Part shown: positions 1-10,757 of the stretch, one piece after another | Position numbering within the stretch: the first letter of the stretch is position 1 | How the letters are laid out: each line of letters begins with the position of its first letter | Assembly: GCF_000003605.2 (NCBI RefSeq) | Contig: NW_003137823.1 | Span: 116,982 to 151,132 of the forward strand | Length of the DNA: 34,151 bases | DNA from: Saccoglossus kowalevskii | Lineage: Eukaryota; Hemichordata; Enteropneusta; Harrimaniidae | Reading direction: 5' to 3' | The notes under the pieces: generated by a model | The model's database searches: none | What the model saw: the letters and a program-made list of their open reading frames with translations, nothing else | What the model was told of the DNA's origin: nothing | Made by a program: the position numbers and the translations under genes

Positions 1-540
1 TTTCTCATGTGTCATTCATGGCGACGGATATTAATTACCTATCTTTGGAACACTTTCTAGTTAGTCTCAGTTGTGAGTAATTGAAAAGAAAATAGTTGTT
101 ACGTCATACAGATACACACGTCATCCCAGATTGCCATGGAAACAGTAATATCATGTCTGTGTTGTGCATGTTCTCAATATAATGCTTGGCATTAGTGTTA
201 TAATTACTGGAGTAACATACTAGTATTGTTACATATTTATATTTCCGTGTTCTTTCATCAACGTTTTTGGTCTTATATTTGCTGCGCTGCGTTATTCGAA
301 ATGGTTATTTGCTCAACACATAGTGTAAATACTACGTAAAACGGAAAGGCTTTGTTTCCTTGAAATGTACAGTTGATATAAAAAAAAAGGTTCAATATTT
401 ACTTTCGATTTAGCTGTGCACTACCGTGGAGATTTGTTAACGGCGCCGCAGTATTCTCCTCGGAGCACTTCAAACTATTGATGTAAAAAGACCTGTTCAA
501 ACGTGATTAGATTTGGGGGGGGGGCAAATTAACAAATCGA
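1..540. other. Gene-free AT-rich flank
   Basis: I see no exon, RNA gene or mobile-element coding remnant here. The only structure is a run of ten G at 515-524 just before the minisatellite that follows. Confidence 0.6.
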
Positions 541-740
541 TTGGTATTCGGTTGTATTTGGAGAATTCAATAAATATTGGGGACAAACAATGGATATTCG
601 GTCAAATCCGGGACATTCAGTGAGTATTCGATCGGTTCGAGGACAGTCCGTGGGTATTCGGTCCTATTCGCGGACAGCCACTGGTTAGTCGGTCATATGT
701 CGGGGACAGCCAGTGGTTATTCGGTCGTATTAGGGACAGT
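541..740. repeat. Degenerate ~30-bp minisatellite
   Basis: A unit of the form GGACAGnCAnTGGnTATTCGGTC recurs with starts at about 581, 611, 641, 672, 704 and 734, so spacings are 30-32 bases. A partial unit (TTGGTATTCGGT) opens the array at 541. The units are diverged, which suggests an old array. A 98-residue reading frame crosses it only because the period is near a multiple of three; its repetitive composition argues against a real protein. Confidence 0.8.
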
Positions 741-2422
741 CATCTCAGGACTCGGCTTATTCGTGTCGAAAAATATTCCGCTCATGATGGATGTGTTAAT
801 AAATTGTTTGTTTCCATGGTTACAATGTGATCTTGATACGTTTGATAATTCGTGTATTTACTTGACACATTAGCCCTCACATACAGTATTGTTTTATACG
901 TTTACCACTCCATCTTGATTACACGCCATTTTCTAATAAATTATAAAAAATAATTGTAAAATAAATATTACGAACCGGAATATGACAATTCAATGCCATA
1001 TACAGTGGTTATTGACCCCCCCCCAAAAAAAAAACAACAAAAACAAACAACAACAAACATTCATATAACATGTTTGTTACAGCTGGTTCACGAGTGTCCC
1101 TGATGTTTGATCCAACAATATTCCAACAGGATGCATGAAAGCTACCATACAACCTATCACCACCACAACCACTCCTACCCAGCCACCACCGCCTTACGCC
1201 GCATAACCTCAATACACTCCCACCACCCGCCTAATTCAACCGAGTCTAATTCATAAACTGTGTGTAATTACAATGCATAATTATTTATTGTAATTATGTT
1301 TTTAACACTTTTAATAGGGTTCACTCTTAAGCGCATGATACATATTTATTGTGGTCTAAATGAAATGCACATTGTATAGCTTAAGGTGGTACATATACTA
1401 GAAGACAGTCACGTGATTCTCGAATTTTGAAGCGGCGTATTACTGCAAAACATGTCTATTTAGCTAGCATGTTATTTTAGCTAATTTAGCTAATCTGTAA
1501 TTTCGCTAATTCAAAATAAAGTACATTCTTACAATGAGATAGTTGACACTTTAATTAAGATTCAGTTAATTCATGCATGCATGGAGTCAAATTCGCTTTT
1601 ACAGTATTACAGTATTCATTTGCATAATTCTCTCCATCCTAAAAAAATATTATACGGTCCTTGCTGCGCATGTTGTGTACATTTGTACATCTCATAGACA
1701 TAGTCGTATGTATGTAATTCAATAGCCAGTAACAGAACACGTGTGGGCTGGTTGATGATGATGATGAAAGTACTGCCATGCATTGAATAGTGTTCCAGTT
1801 TAATTACTAGCATAAATCAACAGGGACACCGCATAAAAAATGCATAGAGGAACGATTGTATTCTATTTTTGCCGTGGTCTTCAATATACTCGAGTCAGAT
1901 AACTGCCGCGCGTACTGAGAACGTGAATCGTTCTAATGGACAATATGCTTTCAAAGCACCCGTGTCCGTCGCATTGAAAACGGTAATCATTGTGATGGAG
2001 AGTGAATTTCAAAGCGCCCATATCATAAATTGCACAATGCAAATTAAAAATATATATTTTTAGTATAAATTATTGATATCGAATGCTGACTATAAATATC
2101 TTACCTTAAATAGGGTGTTTTACCACATATGTATCCCTGTATCGACAAGTTGACTTCGTTTTCTTGGAAACTCCACGCGTGCAGGGTGCCATTTGTGTGT
2201 CAGTCAGCCAACATAAATCCATGAGGTGTCGAATCGTTTAACTCCCGCTTATCCGCGTGTTAACACGTCGAACTGAATTATAGGTCAATGAGATGGCGGG
2301 AATATACGGGAATGGTGGATTTAATCATCTTTTATCAGCGGGAAGAAATGCATTCCCAACGTCTCAACAGGTTTAATCGAATGTTTGCCCTTGGTGAGAA
2401 CCGCGGATGTTACTAGAAATAA
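741..2422. other. Gene-free stretch with low-complexity tracts
   Basis: No convincing exon on either strand. It holds a C run followed by an A run and CAA-rich DNA (about 1016-1065), a CCA-rich stretch (about 1150-1230) and short TTTAGCTAA iterations near 1460-1500. The remainder is unstructured AT-rich sequence. Confidence 0.5.
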
Positions 2423-2436
2423 TTTCCAGGGGGCGC
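2423..2436 (+). promoter_or_regulatory. CTCF-like motif
   Basis: The sequence holds CCAGGGGGCGC, which fits the bilaterian CTCF consensus CCASYAGRKGGCRS at 11 of 14 positions with an intact 11-base core. The first three positions do not match. Binding is inferred from the motif only. Confidence 0.35.
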
Positions 2437-2519
2437 TTTACTGAGCATAATTCTATGCAAATGTGGGATGTTTTTTTTGATGTAGACTTGCGAATCAGCA
2501 CGAAAGTGAATATTGTAAA

Positions 2520-2531
2520 TGCGCATGCGCA
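2520..2531. promoter_or_regulatory. Perfect NRF1 palindrome
   Basis: TGCGCATGCGCA is the full palindromic NRF1 consensus and stands out in AT-rich DNA. NRF1 sites normally mark promoters of housekeeping and mitochondrial genes, but I cannot see an exon beside this one. The minus-strand frame of 106 codons covering 2373-2693 resembles no family I know. Confidence 0.45.
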
Positions 2532-2693
2532 TAATTGAACGTCTGACAGTATTGGACGTGTTATTGATATCATTTGCAGCTGTAACCCAGCTGTGAATAC
2601 ACCAATAAACAAGGAACCTTTGAATTTGAAGTGACCTTGCAAGTCAATTTTAATGTCGATACTGACAGTTCTGACATCGGTTGAAGACAACAA

Positions 2694-3687
2694 GAAGGCG
2701 TTACATTATTCATGGTCCCTTCTGTCTTGCCCCAGGTTATCTCTGCTGTCGTAACAGGGTAATATATAATTTAAACTGGACTATATAAAAATTGTCTTTT
2801 GTTGTATGTGCCAAATAAAATCACGCCCTGCTATCGTAACGTTAAAATTTTAGCAGGCAATTAATTTCTATTTATAGGTTAAGTTACCATGTTCTATGCG
2901 GGAAATGTTTGTTTTTTATGAACAATATTTTCTATCTTCCGTTTCATTATGGTGACGTGGACGCATGCCAGATATGTTCTAAAATGCAATACGGCCTTCA
3001 ACGCAAAGACACATGATTAATTTAAGATATCTTACTGACGACCTCATCGGACAACGGACGTAAAGACATCGTGTTTATGCTTACTCTATGTGCTAGAAAT
3101 CCACGCAGCATAAGAAAAGCTGTACCGCTTGTGACATCACTGCGAGCGCAAACCGTGTAATACAATGTATGTTTTAATTCATGTCTAAATGTTCTCGTGT
3201 GAACATAGTTCATATTTATTTGACTTGTTTACGGCCTACAGCGAGGGAAAATGTGTGTGTTGCCATAACAACAATGATTGAGTACAGAAATAAGTTCTTA
3301 GAATCTAGGTAGTTGAATTTGAACAAAATGACAGTATATCCTAGAATTTTTCACCAAAATTATATTGAATGTACGCAACTTAATTCAAGCATGGGGGTAA
3401 AAGGCAGTCTTTTGATCCAAGGTAGAGTTCAATGGAAACACCAGTACTCATAAACAAACTGTCTGTCTGTTCGCTTGTTCGTTTGTTTGTTTGCTTATTT
3501 GTTTTATTTGTTTTAATATCCCAGCTTCTTTGGGAAAGGGAGCACACCACTAATTGAAAACATCTATGATTAACACAGAAACAAATAATAATAAATAAAA
3601 AGTGCATACTTTATGATAGTTGACGAACGACCACACGATCAAGCACGGTGCTCGATCTGAACGATATTGCCTTTACAATGTAAAGTT
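2694..3687. other. Gene-free stretch with (TTTG)n microsatellite
   Basis: No exon seen. From about 3460 to 3515 there is a GTCTG/TTTG-type microsatellite (GTCTGTCTGT, then GTTTGTTTGTTTG with interruptions). The rest is unstructured. Confidence 0.5.
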
Positions 3688-3701
3688 GAAGGACGTCCTT
3701 C
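3688..3701. repeat. 14-bp perfect palindrome
   Basis: GAAGGACGTCCTTC reads the same on both strands. It lies about 30 bases left of the first dispersed-repeat copy. No function is apparent. Confidence 0.4.
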
Positions 3702-3733
3702 TACCGTCCATGCCTTTACCAATATTAGTAATA

Positions 3734-4066
3734 ATTCTTTTTTTCCATTAGATTTGTGTGATTCTCAAAGAATTATAAGTGAGATCATTGATCGGAGAGA
3801 AGAAATGAAATAAATTTTTATTCCATGTATAACCTTGTTTCTCATCTGCGCGAGACTTTGCTACTTTGATCATGATACTCCCACGAAAATGCAACTTGGA
3901 TTTGTTAAGCGGCGAGCGGAAAAAATAAGTTATTTAGCATTTTTTTGCACTTACAAGTCGGCGGGCGCAAGAAATTACGCTGAATTAAATTTTAATTTTA
4001 TTTCATTTTCGGCTTCTGTTCATTCGGCGGGTTCGCGAAACAAGGGATAATAAAAGTCTGGCCTTA
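3734..4066. repeat. Dispersed repeat, copy A (~333 bp)
   Basis: This segment is repeated in the same orientation at 5601-5914. Both copies begin with ATTC plus a T run and CCATTAGATTT, pass through GCGAGACTTTGCTACTTTGA and several GCGGGCG-type motifs, and end with AAAAGTCTGGCCTTA. Flanking sequence does not match, so the copies look like separate insertions of one element and not a large duplication. Copy A carries ~37 extra bases near 3785-3820 that copy B lacks. I see no coding capacity, terminal inverted repeat or target duplication, so the class is unknown. Confidence 0.8.
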
Positions 4067-4096
4067 CGTCATTTACATGTTACACTAAGGTACCTA

Positions 4097-4110
4097 TCAC
4101 CAGAGGGCGC
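4097..4110 (+). promoter_or_regulatory. CTCF-like motif (strong)
   Basis: TCACCAGAGGGCGC matches the CTCF consensus CCASYAGRKGGCRS at 13 of 14 positions; only the first base differs. It is in the same orientation as the weaker match at 2423-2436 and lies 31 bases after repeat copy A. The call rests on the motif alone. Confidence 0.45.
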
Positions 4111-5600
4111 GCTGTATTGAAATCATGGTGTATTGGTTAACCTGATTTAATTCAACAAATGTGTAGGATATATTTACTAATATTATGAGTACATCGTCTA
4201 TAGAATAGAAAGACGTTTTATCTAATACTGACCAGACATTAATGGCACCCATGGCCAAGAGACCCATAACTTTAAGAACAAAATAAATAACAACTCCACT
4301 CCGAAAATGAACAACTAAATGAGCACAGACAACCCCAGTTAGTGACTTAGTAATGCAAACAGCCATTTTCTGAAATCTCAATATGCTGAATGAATTTAGA
4401 TGGTGAGGATCATGTCTTCACATAGTAGACTTGGCACATTGTGACTAAATTCTAAAATCGAACACTGTTCTTATTTATACGACAAATCAAAATAGATTTT
4501 CTAGATCTAGTGAATATATATGAAATAGCATATGTAATAGAATTCAGTGAGCGCCTTCATCAGCAGAGAGTTATAGTTGTTTTAAGAATGCTTAGTTAGT
4601 TGTAATAGATTACAAGTAGACTCGGCTTCCAGACTGTGTCTTATCTAATCGTTTATAAGTAGTTGCCAGGTGTTTTCCAGTTTGTGTATGTTTTGCTCAA
4701 CGGTGCACCTATGAATACATGGAATACTAGTATAAGGACATACTGGGTTAATATATGATGTAATGTAGTGGAGATGATGGACACACACGATGTGTATTCC
4801 ATCATACTTGATTTTAAATAAGAGGGTTTGTCGGCCATCGACTTTGCTGTAATCTCTATGATCATACCCGCTCTGTAAAAATTTGACAAACCGATTCCAC
4901 AAATGAAATTCCACAAAAACGAATCCCGACGGGTCTTGGAGACTTACATTTCAATAGATCGTTAGTAGGCATGGCGACGTAAACAGAAATAGATTAGAGG
5001 CTTTCGTTATCGGTGTTTTATATCGGGAGGTGAGGCGACATAAGGCAAACTACTGAAACTGGCGTATCTTTACAAATAAATCCGCACCTCACTTTTTAAT
5101 ATTTTTTTAAATATAATTTCTGGCGCGTTGTTTCAATATCACATGACGACATTTTCCAATTCATGTTTTACTTTTTTCTTATCTAGATAGTTCCGTGTAC
5201 GATTAAACCCGTCATCCGCGCAAAGTTCATGTGACCTTGTATAGCAATGATTAATTCGTTCCCAAAATCTCAACAATTCATAAAGATAGTCATAAAACTG
5301 TATTAAACAATCCGATACTAGTGTTTGTATTAGTACCATTCAAAAGACTTCGATGTAATCAGAGTATTATGGGATATGCGACTGTCCTGAATCCTTGTTC
5401 GACGACTCACTCTGATTGAAATAAGATTATATTATTGGGCTTTTCTTCAAACTTTTTTTCTTTTTTAAATGGTTCTTCTTTAAATTATTCATGTATATGT
5501 TTGTTTTTCTTTAAGTTAGGCCAGATTTTTTTTATTCTTTGTTTCTCGAGTTTTTATAAGGCAATTTTTTTTTTAGAAGGGCGCAACAAAAATAAAATTA
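4111..5600. other. Gene-free stretch
   Basis: No exon, RNA gene or element remnant seen on either strand. Short minus-strand frames here (for example 89 codons at 4645-4914) lack recognisable motifs. T-rich runs occupy 5440-5600. Confidence 0.5.
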
Positions 5601-5914
5601 ATTCTTTTTTTTCCCATTAGATTTATGTGATTCTCAAAGAATTATAAGTGAGATTCCATGTATAACCTTGTTTCCCATTTGCGCGAGACTTTGCTACTTT
5701 GATCATGATACTCCCACGAAAATGCAACTTGGGTTTGTTATGCGGCGGGCGGAAAAAATATGAAGATAAAGATCAGTTTTTTTAGCAATTTTTTGTACTT
5801 ACAAGTCGGCGGGCGCGAGAAATTACGCTGAATTAAATATTAATTTTATTTCATTTTCGGCTTCTGTTCATTCGGCGGGTTCGCGAAACATGGGATAATA
5901 AAAGTCTGGCCTTA
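5601..5914. repeat. Dispersed repeat, copy B (~314 bp)
   Basis: Second copy of the element at 3734-4066, in the same orientation. It lacks the ~37-base block of copy A (GTGAGAT joins directly to TCCATG) and has ~15 extra bases after the GCGGGCGGAAAAAATA motif. The remaining sequence is highly similar, including the GCGGGTTCGCGAAACA segment and the terminal GTCTGGCCTTA. Confidence 0.8.
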
Positions 5915-6703
5915 GCAAAGAGACTGTAACAAATCAAATATAAATACGTACTTTTTACTTCGTCGTACCTTTACGTGGGTGCGGCGCAAAATTAGCTTAT
6001 TATAAATATAGTATTAGGCTGCCGTGTTGTTGACGCTTGGAAGAAGGTTGTTCTCTGTTTAATGGACGTATGGCCAATGAATTAATTTCTATTATTGATA
6101 TAATGGTTGAATTGGTTCGCATTAAGTCAGCAAATTCATTACGAAAACATTTTTTTTAGCCAAAAACTATTGTTCACACAGTGCCTTCGTAGTTTCTAAT
6201 GGTTTTACGTTTCCAAATTAGATAACCGCAATAGAATATGCAAATGAGGTTCAGCTGGGTTTCTAATCGACTAGGTAGGATTGTATTTAATGTACACAGA
6301 TTATATAATTACGAGACAGTCCATGTGTGACAACATCGCTGAACGGTTGCAGGCTCACGAGAACCTTAGTTTTTGACATTTCGCTTCTTCCAACCTTGTC
6401 AGTGCAAGCACGACTGGCTAAGCTGATTACAAAAAATTCAAGCTTTATTGAGGTCATGTGAATATTATGTGAAGTGGTGGTTTGTAGCATATTTAGTCTT
6501 CGTTTTTTTCATGAAATTGATGAATATTATCAGAGGATGTCTACACATACAGATTAGTAGGTGTATTAGATACACCACCGTGATACTTATAAATTCCTTT
6601 CTGGGTGCGATTTGTTTTTTCTTTACAATCCGATGGTACCACAAACCCATTATTGTTATTTTCATAAACGTTTATAAACAGTAATGAGAGATCAAATAAA
6701 TAT
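5915..6703. other. Gene-free stretch
   Basis: No gene or repeat structure seen apart from AT-rich runs. It leads into the 3' side of the minus-strand retrotransposon remnant. Confidence 0.5.
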
Positions 6704-7108
6704 CTAATTATTAATATCGGGTGTACTCAAATTTGGTAGACTGTTCCATAACAAAGTTGGAAATGCATGAGAGAAATCTCGTTCACTATATGATTACAAA
6801 GTGGCATATGGAGTAGGCATTTGTCCGAAGTACACGAATTGAGGGCTTGAGCTGAATCATTCTGTGTTATATGGGCAGATAGTGTAAAACTTTAAGCTTG
6901 CATGTGATATAACCTGATTCTGGCACGTACAATAATTCTCGCCGCATTATTCTGGACTTAAGCACATTGAAGTGGTGTGATATATTTGGTAGGACGACCG
7001 TAGAGAAGAGCATTACAATTTGCATAGGCAGCTGATTGTTCTAGGATGATAACATTATAATCTAGAGATTAAGGCAATGTGCTTCCTGAATGTGTGTTTG
7101 ACATCAAA
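6704..7108 (-). mobile_element. Non-LTR retrotransposon remnant (RT C-terminal region)
   Basis: Read on the minus strand, this contains motifs typical of the region after the reverse-transcriptase core in CR1/L2/jockey-like elements: HIALIS, then SLDY, then CNALLYGRPTKYITPLQC, VQNNAARIIVRAR and near the end FPTLLWNSLPNLSTPDINN followed by TAG (stop at 6704-6706). The SRLDYCNALLYG motif is split by 39 bases (7018-7056) that keep the frame. A stop codon follows LQCA, and further frameshifts occur before the LWNSLP segment, so this is a dead fragment. The upstream RT core and endonuclease are absent. Clade assignment is tentative. Confidence 0.8.
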
Positions 7109-7894
7109 TGTTACTTCAATGTAACGCGTAGAAGTTATTTATACACAAAGAAGACGGATGCAGATATTGGCGGTGAATGCTAAATTGTGCTTTATTTTGC
7201 CAACATGAAGGGCAGGCATATCCTAACATACAAAAAAAAACATCACAAACATTATCTTTAAACTGAAAGTAAAAACAATCTCTGATAACACTCAATAAAA
7301 CTCTAGTTAAAGGGTGGGTGGGTGATTTTAAAACTCCAAGAACTGTCATGGCTCTCCCGACAATGGCTGCCACCGACCCACTTCTGAAGCCCCGTGACAC
7401 TGGCTCATTAGCATACAATCATAATTAGCCATTATTAGTATAAAGTCATAAGTCACACTAATAGAACCAATGTGGCCATGGTAAACATGTCAAAGGTAGC
7501 AGTTGAATTTTGGGAAATCCAAGCTTTAATTTCAGATTCAGTATATTGCATCTCTGTTATGGCAGTTGAATTGCACAAATAATTGATATGGGAAGTTGTC
7601 ATCTACATATTGGAGACAATTTGGATTGCGATAGCGAATGAGCTTGCCAGATGAGGATATGTAGATACAGAATATGAATAGATCAAGAATCGTGAGAGTA
7701 CAGTTTAATATCTAGTCAAATAAACTGTTTATATTCATAAAAAAATGTTTCTTCACAATCATGATGTATAATGTGTCAGACATGGGAACAAGTACAGATC
7801 GCGTCTTCCAATTCTCTTCCCTATTGAACCTGTTGCAACTGAGTGAAAATACACCAAGTGAAAACTTTACAAATCCCCATTCGTTATTCGAGAT
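7109..7894. other. Gene-free stretch upstream of MRPL30
   Basis: No exon seen. A TTAAAGGGTGGGTGGG segment starts near 7306 and could be the edge of a TTAA-type element, but I found no partner end. A minus-strand frame of 100 codons (7116-7418) has no recognisable domain. Confidence 0.5.
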
Positions 7895-7953
7895 ACTTGG
7901 GAATTGCGCCCTCGTTTGACAGTAAATAAGCATTACGAGGGCGTACTCCAAGT
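7895..7953 (+). promoter_or_regulatory. Inverted repeat just before the MRPL30 start codon
   Basis: ACTTGGGAATTGCGCCCTCGT (7895-7915, 21 bases) pairs with the inverted segment 7935-7953, which has ACGAGGGCG as its perfect core and CCAAGT at its outer end. The loop is 19 bases. The right arm ends six bases before the ATG at 7960. If transcribed, it would place a stable stem-loop in the 5' leader; as DNA it could instead be part of the promoter. Which applies depends on the transcription start site. Confidence 0.6.
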
Positions 7954-7959
7954 GTTAAA

Positions 7960-10723
7960 ATGGCCGCGACGTGCACGGCTTTATGGAAAAATTCGGTGTA
8001 TAACGTTGTTCGTTTGGTAAGTTGTCTTGTATTATTTTGTATGTGTGAATATTTCCTAGAATCCATGTCATCTAGCCTACATAAACCTAGTTGAATCTGT
8101 AAATGGCCTTTCCGCATCACTCGTTGTTTGACCGCGATCCATACAAAACATTCTCTAAATAATTAGGTTTGCTATTCACGTCACGGCACGTATTTCCCTC
8201 GGCCACCGGGCACCCCCCCCCCCCCCCAGAAGGATGCTTGATAACTGTGCTTATTCTGTGCAGAGAGCGTGAAAACTCGTCCACGCCGATCCACGCCACG
8301 CAGCGTAGCCAGGCATTCCGGCAAAGGTCCTCAGATCTGGCTGTACTAGCATGGTGAAGGCTAGCCCTGCGTACAGTGCTGTGTGTACGGGGACGTGTTC
8401 GGTTGATAGATGTGCAATTGACAAGTTATTTATGTGACTGAAAATGTGTTTTCCACTAGTATGATTAGTATAATAGTATGATACGATTTAAAAATATCAA
8501 AGTATTAAAGGAAACATCAAGCCAAACAACATAGTGACCCCATCGAGAATAAGCTCCACAAATGTAGGAGAATGCAATTTACAGTTTTTTATATCACTTT
8601 TCATTCTCTAGATATTCAACTTTTCATCAGTATTATGTAGTCCGCCATCTTCTCAAGCAAAGGATTATGGGTAAAGTATGACGTCATAGAATCTGTTGTC
8701 AGAAATTGAGACATGAGAAATACTGAAGCGAATTAGTTCAAATTTTCGTTGTGCATGTTACTCATGTATAAATTAAATTATGGTAATGGGAATTAGAATG
8801 TTACAAATACACATAAGGGGAAGATATTGTCAAAAATGTTAAAAAAATAAAAATCGTTATTTCAGTCGTGAAATATAGAATGACACTTTGTGTCCCATTT
8901 TTGTGGTCAATAGGTAATATATCACCTATATAACCTACTCACATCGGTGAATTCTATACAATATAAGGGAATTTGAGCATTTAGTAGAAAAACATAAAAT
9001 AAATATTTTCAGTTCTGTTTCCATGACAACTATTTTATAAGCATGTTTGGCACTAGTACATGTATGCTACCATGTTCTAAACTTTCAGCCAATTTGAAGT
9101 TCAACTTATAGTTATAGATGAAATCATTTTCTCAATTTCTGACAACAGATTCTATGATGTCATACTCTACCCATCAGGGTTTGCGCTAGTGTCTCGACAA
9201 GACGAGTCCCACTTACAAAATTTCAAGAAATTTAAATTTGACCCTGGATAACTTTATTAGAGATTGGACCCCAGCATGCCTGAAAAACTGGGTCCCTCTT
9301 CAATAATTGGAGTCTGGGAAGCATAACATAGGGTTAACGCAATCCCTGCTACCCATAATCCTTTGCTGAAGAATCAAGATGGCGGACTACATAATTGATG
9401 AAAGTTGAATATCTAGAGAATGAAAAGTGATATAAAAAAACTGTAAATTGCATGTTCTTACATTTGCCAAGCTTTTTTTATCTGGGAGTATTATGTTGTT
9501 AGCATTGACTTTCTCTTTAAAATTACAGTGATTCACAAAATGCAATATCATCTATTTTTATCTTACAGGCTGAGAGGTCGTTAATAAGATGTCATCCAGT
9601 GAGAACATGTTTCTACACTTCACATCATAGAGGTCAAGTGCGTGCTAAGCCAGCGCCATTACAATTGGAGGATGACGACAAAGAACCACACATGTTACAT
9701 GCTGTGTACAGAATTCACGCCATTTCAAAGCGACCTTATTGGGAGCGAAATATTATTAAACATTTAGGATTGGATGTGGTGAGTAGAAGTGAAATCAATA
9801 TTCATATTTTCACTGATCTCTCAGTATTAATGTTTGGTAATACTTGTATTTGCATTCTCCTTGCTGAATCTTATAATTTATACAAGAAGAAACTAACTTT
9901 GCAGTTTAAGACAATGCTGTTATACACTTAGGTTGTGTTCTCATGGTGAGCTGTTTACAAATGTAACTAGTAATTAAATTGTTCTATTTATTGGTGGGAG
10001 TAGTCGTACATTAGCACATTCTAGTGAGAATGCAGGTATTAAAGAGTTCTGTCCTCACAGTTATCTTCCTATATTAATGATATGAATCCTAATATTTTTG
10101 TAAGAAGTCAAAAAATTTATATTTAATTTAATGAGTTTGTGGTGTAATAATTGTTTACCGTTATATACAATGGGAAGTTCTATCCCATAATGCATTGCAT
10201 ATATGTGATCAATAATATTAAAAATATGGTGTTTTCAATATACAAAATGGTAAAAAATTAGAGAACAATGACAAAATTGACCATCAAGTAATCCTTTAGA
10301 CAAACATTGATACCGCATATGTACCATATTTGCATATATCTAAGCTTTCAAATAATTTATAGGTTATTATAGAAGCATGCTTAGCAACTTTTAAAGAATG
10401 TCTGAATCACAGGTCAAGTTTTAACTCGTTTTTCCCTACCTAAGATGTTGATCATTGATGTAACAGTAGACTATGTGGGGTGATAATATTTTATTATATT
10501 TTGTTTTCAGAGGTTCAACGTTGTGATTCATAAGAATACCCCTGCAGTGAATGAAATGTTACAAGCCATTAAACACCTTGTCCGAATACAACCTGTCATT
10601 TTAAAACACGGCCTTCCAGAAGATGGAGACTATGACAATACACTGCTTAAAAATAATGGCGAGTTTATTTTGACCAAAAAATTAAAACCATTGAAAGACA
10701 CCAAGATAGAAAACGATGTGTGA
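7960..10723 (+). CDS. MRPL30: Mitochondrial ribosomal protein uL30m (39S L30), three exons
   Basis: A structural protein of the large mitochondrial ribosomal subunit, made in the cytosol and imported. Coding exons are 7960-8016 (19 codons), 9569-9778 (70 codons) and 10511-10723 (70 codons plus TGA), giving 159 residues, close to the ~160 of animal MRPL30. Both introns are phase 0 with GTAAGT and GTGAGT donors and TTACAG and TTTCAG acceptors. The N-terminus (MAATCTALWKNSVYNVVRL) is basic with hydroxylated residues and almost no acid, fitting a mitochondrial presequence. The uL30 fold follows: HAVYRIHAISKRPYWERNII (strand and helix), then FNVVIHKNTPAVNEMLQAI and HLVRIQPV. An in-frame TAA at 7927-7929 precedes the ATG, and AAAATGGC is a good start context that also forms a YY1-type element. 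Intron 1 holds two nested transposons. The C-terminal tail is basic and divergent. Confidence 0.95.
8213..8227. repeat. Poly-C run (15 C)
   Basis: Fifteen consecutive C in MRPL30 intron 1, inside an unusually GC-rich segment (about 8170-8400). A short tract of this kind is length-unstable and may be miscounted. Confidence 0.7.
8505..9520. mobile_element. TTAA-flanked DNA-transposon MITE with long inverted arms
   Basis: The left arm (about 8509-8712) and right arm (about 9130-9516) are inverted copies of each other, about 208 bases each once the 182-base interruption of the right arm is discounted. Matching blocks include GCAAAGGATTATGGGTA, CATAGAATCTGTTGTCAGAA, TAGTCCGCCATCTT and CATTCTCTAGATATTCAAC, each found inverted on the other side. 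The outer ends read TTAA-AGGAAACATCAAG and, inverted, TTAA-AGAGAAAGTCAATG, so the element appears flanked by TTAA (8505-8508 and 9517-9520). TTAA targets with purine-rich AGGG-like ends occur in Kolobok and piggyBac superfamilies; I favour Kolobok-like. The ~417-base centre has no transposase, so it is non-autonomous. Confidence 0.8.
9175..9348. mobile_element. 174-bp hAT-type MITE nested in the TTAA element
   Basis: CAGGGTTTGCGCTA at the left end matches the inverted right end (TAACGCAATCCCTG) at 12 of 14 bases. It is flanked by a perfect 8-base duplication, CTACCCAT (9167-9174 and 9349-9356). Joining the flanks gives TACTCTACCCATAATCC, which matches the inverted intact arm near 8665-8680, proving the empty site. 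An 8-base duplication with CAGGG termini is characteristic of the hAT superfamily. No transposase is encoded. The insertion is younger than the host element. Confidence 0.92.
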
Positions 10724-10757
10724 TGAACGTATGATTTAAATTTATTATCATTTTAGA

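Noticed and set aside
4097-4381. Minus-strand 94-codon frame with a hydrophobic centre
   Set aside because: No recognisable motif; it ends inside the CTCF-like site, and no exon boundaries or upstream promoter are visible.
7306-7420. Second TTAA element starting TTAAAGGGTGGG
   Set aside because: No inverted partner ending CCCTTTAA was found nearby, so an element cannot be supported.
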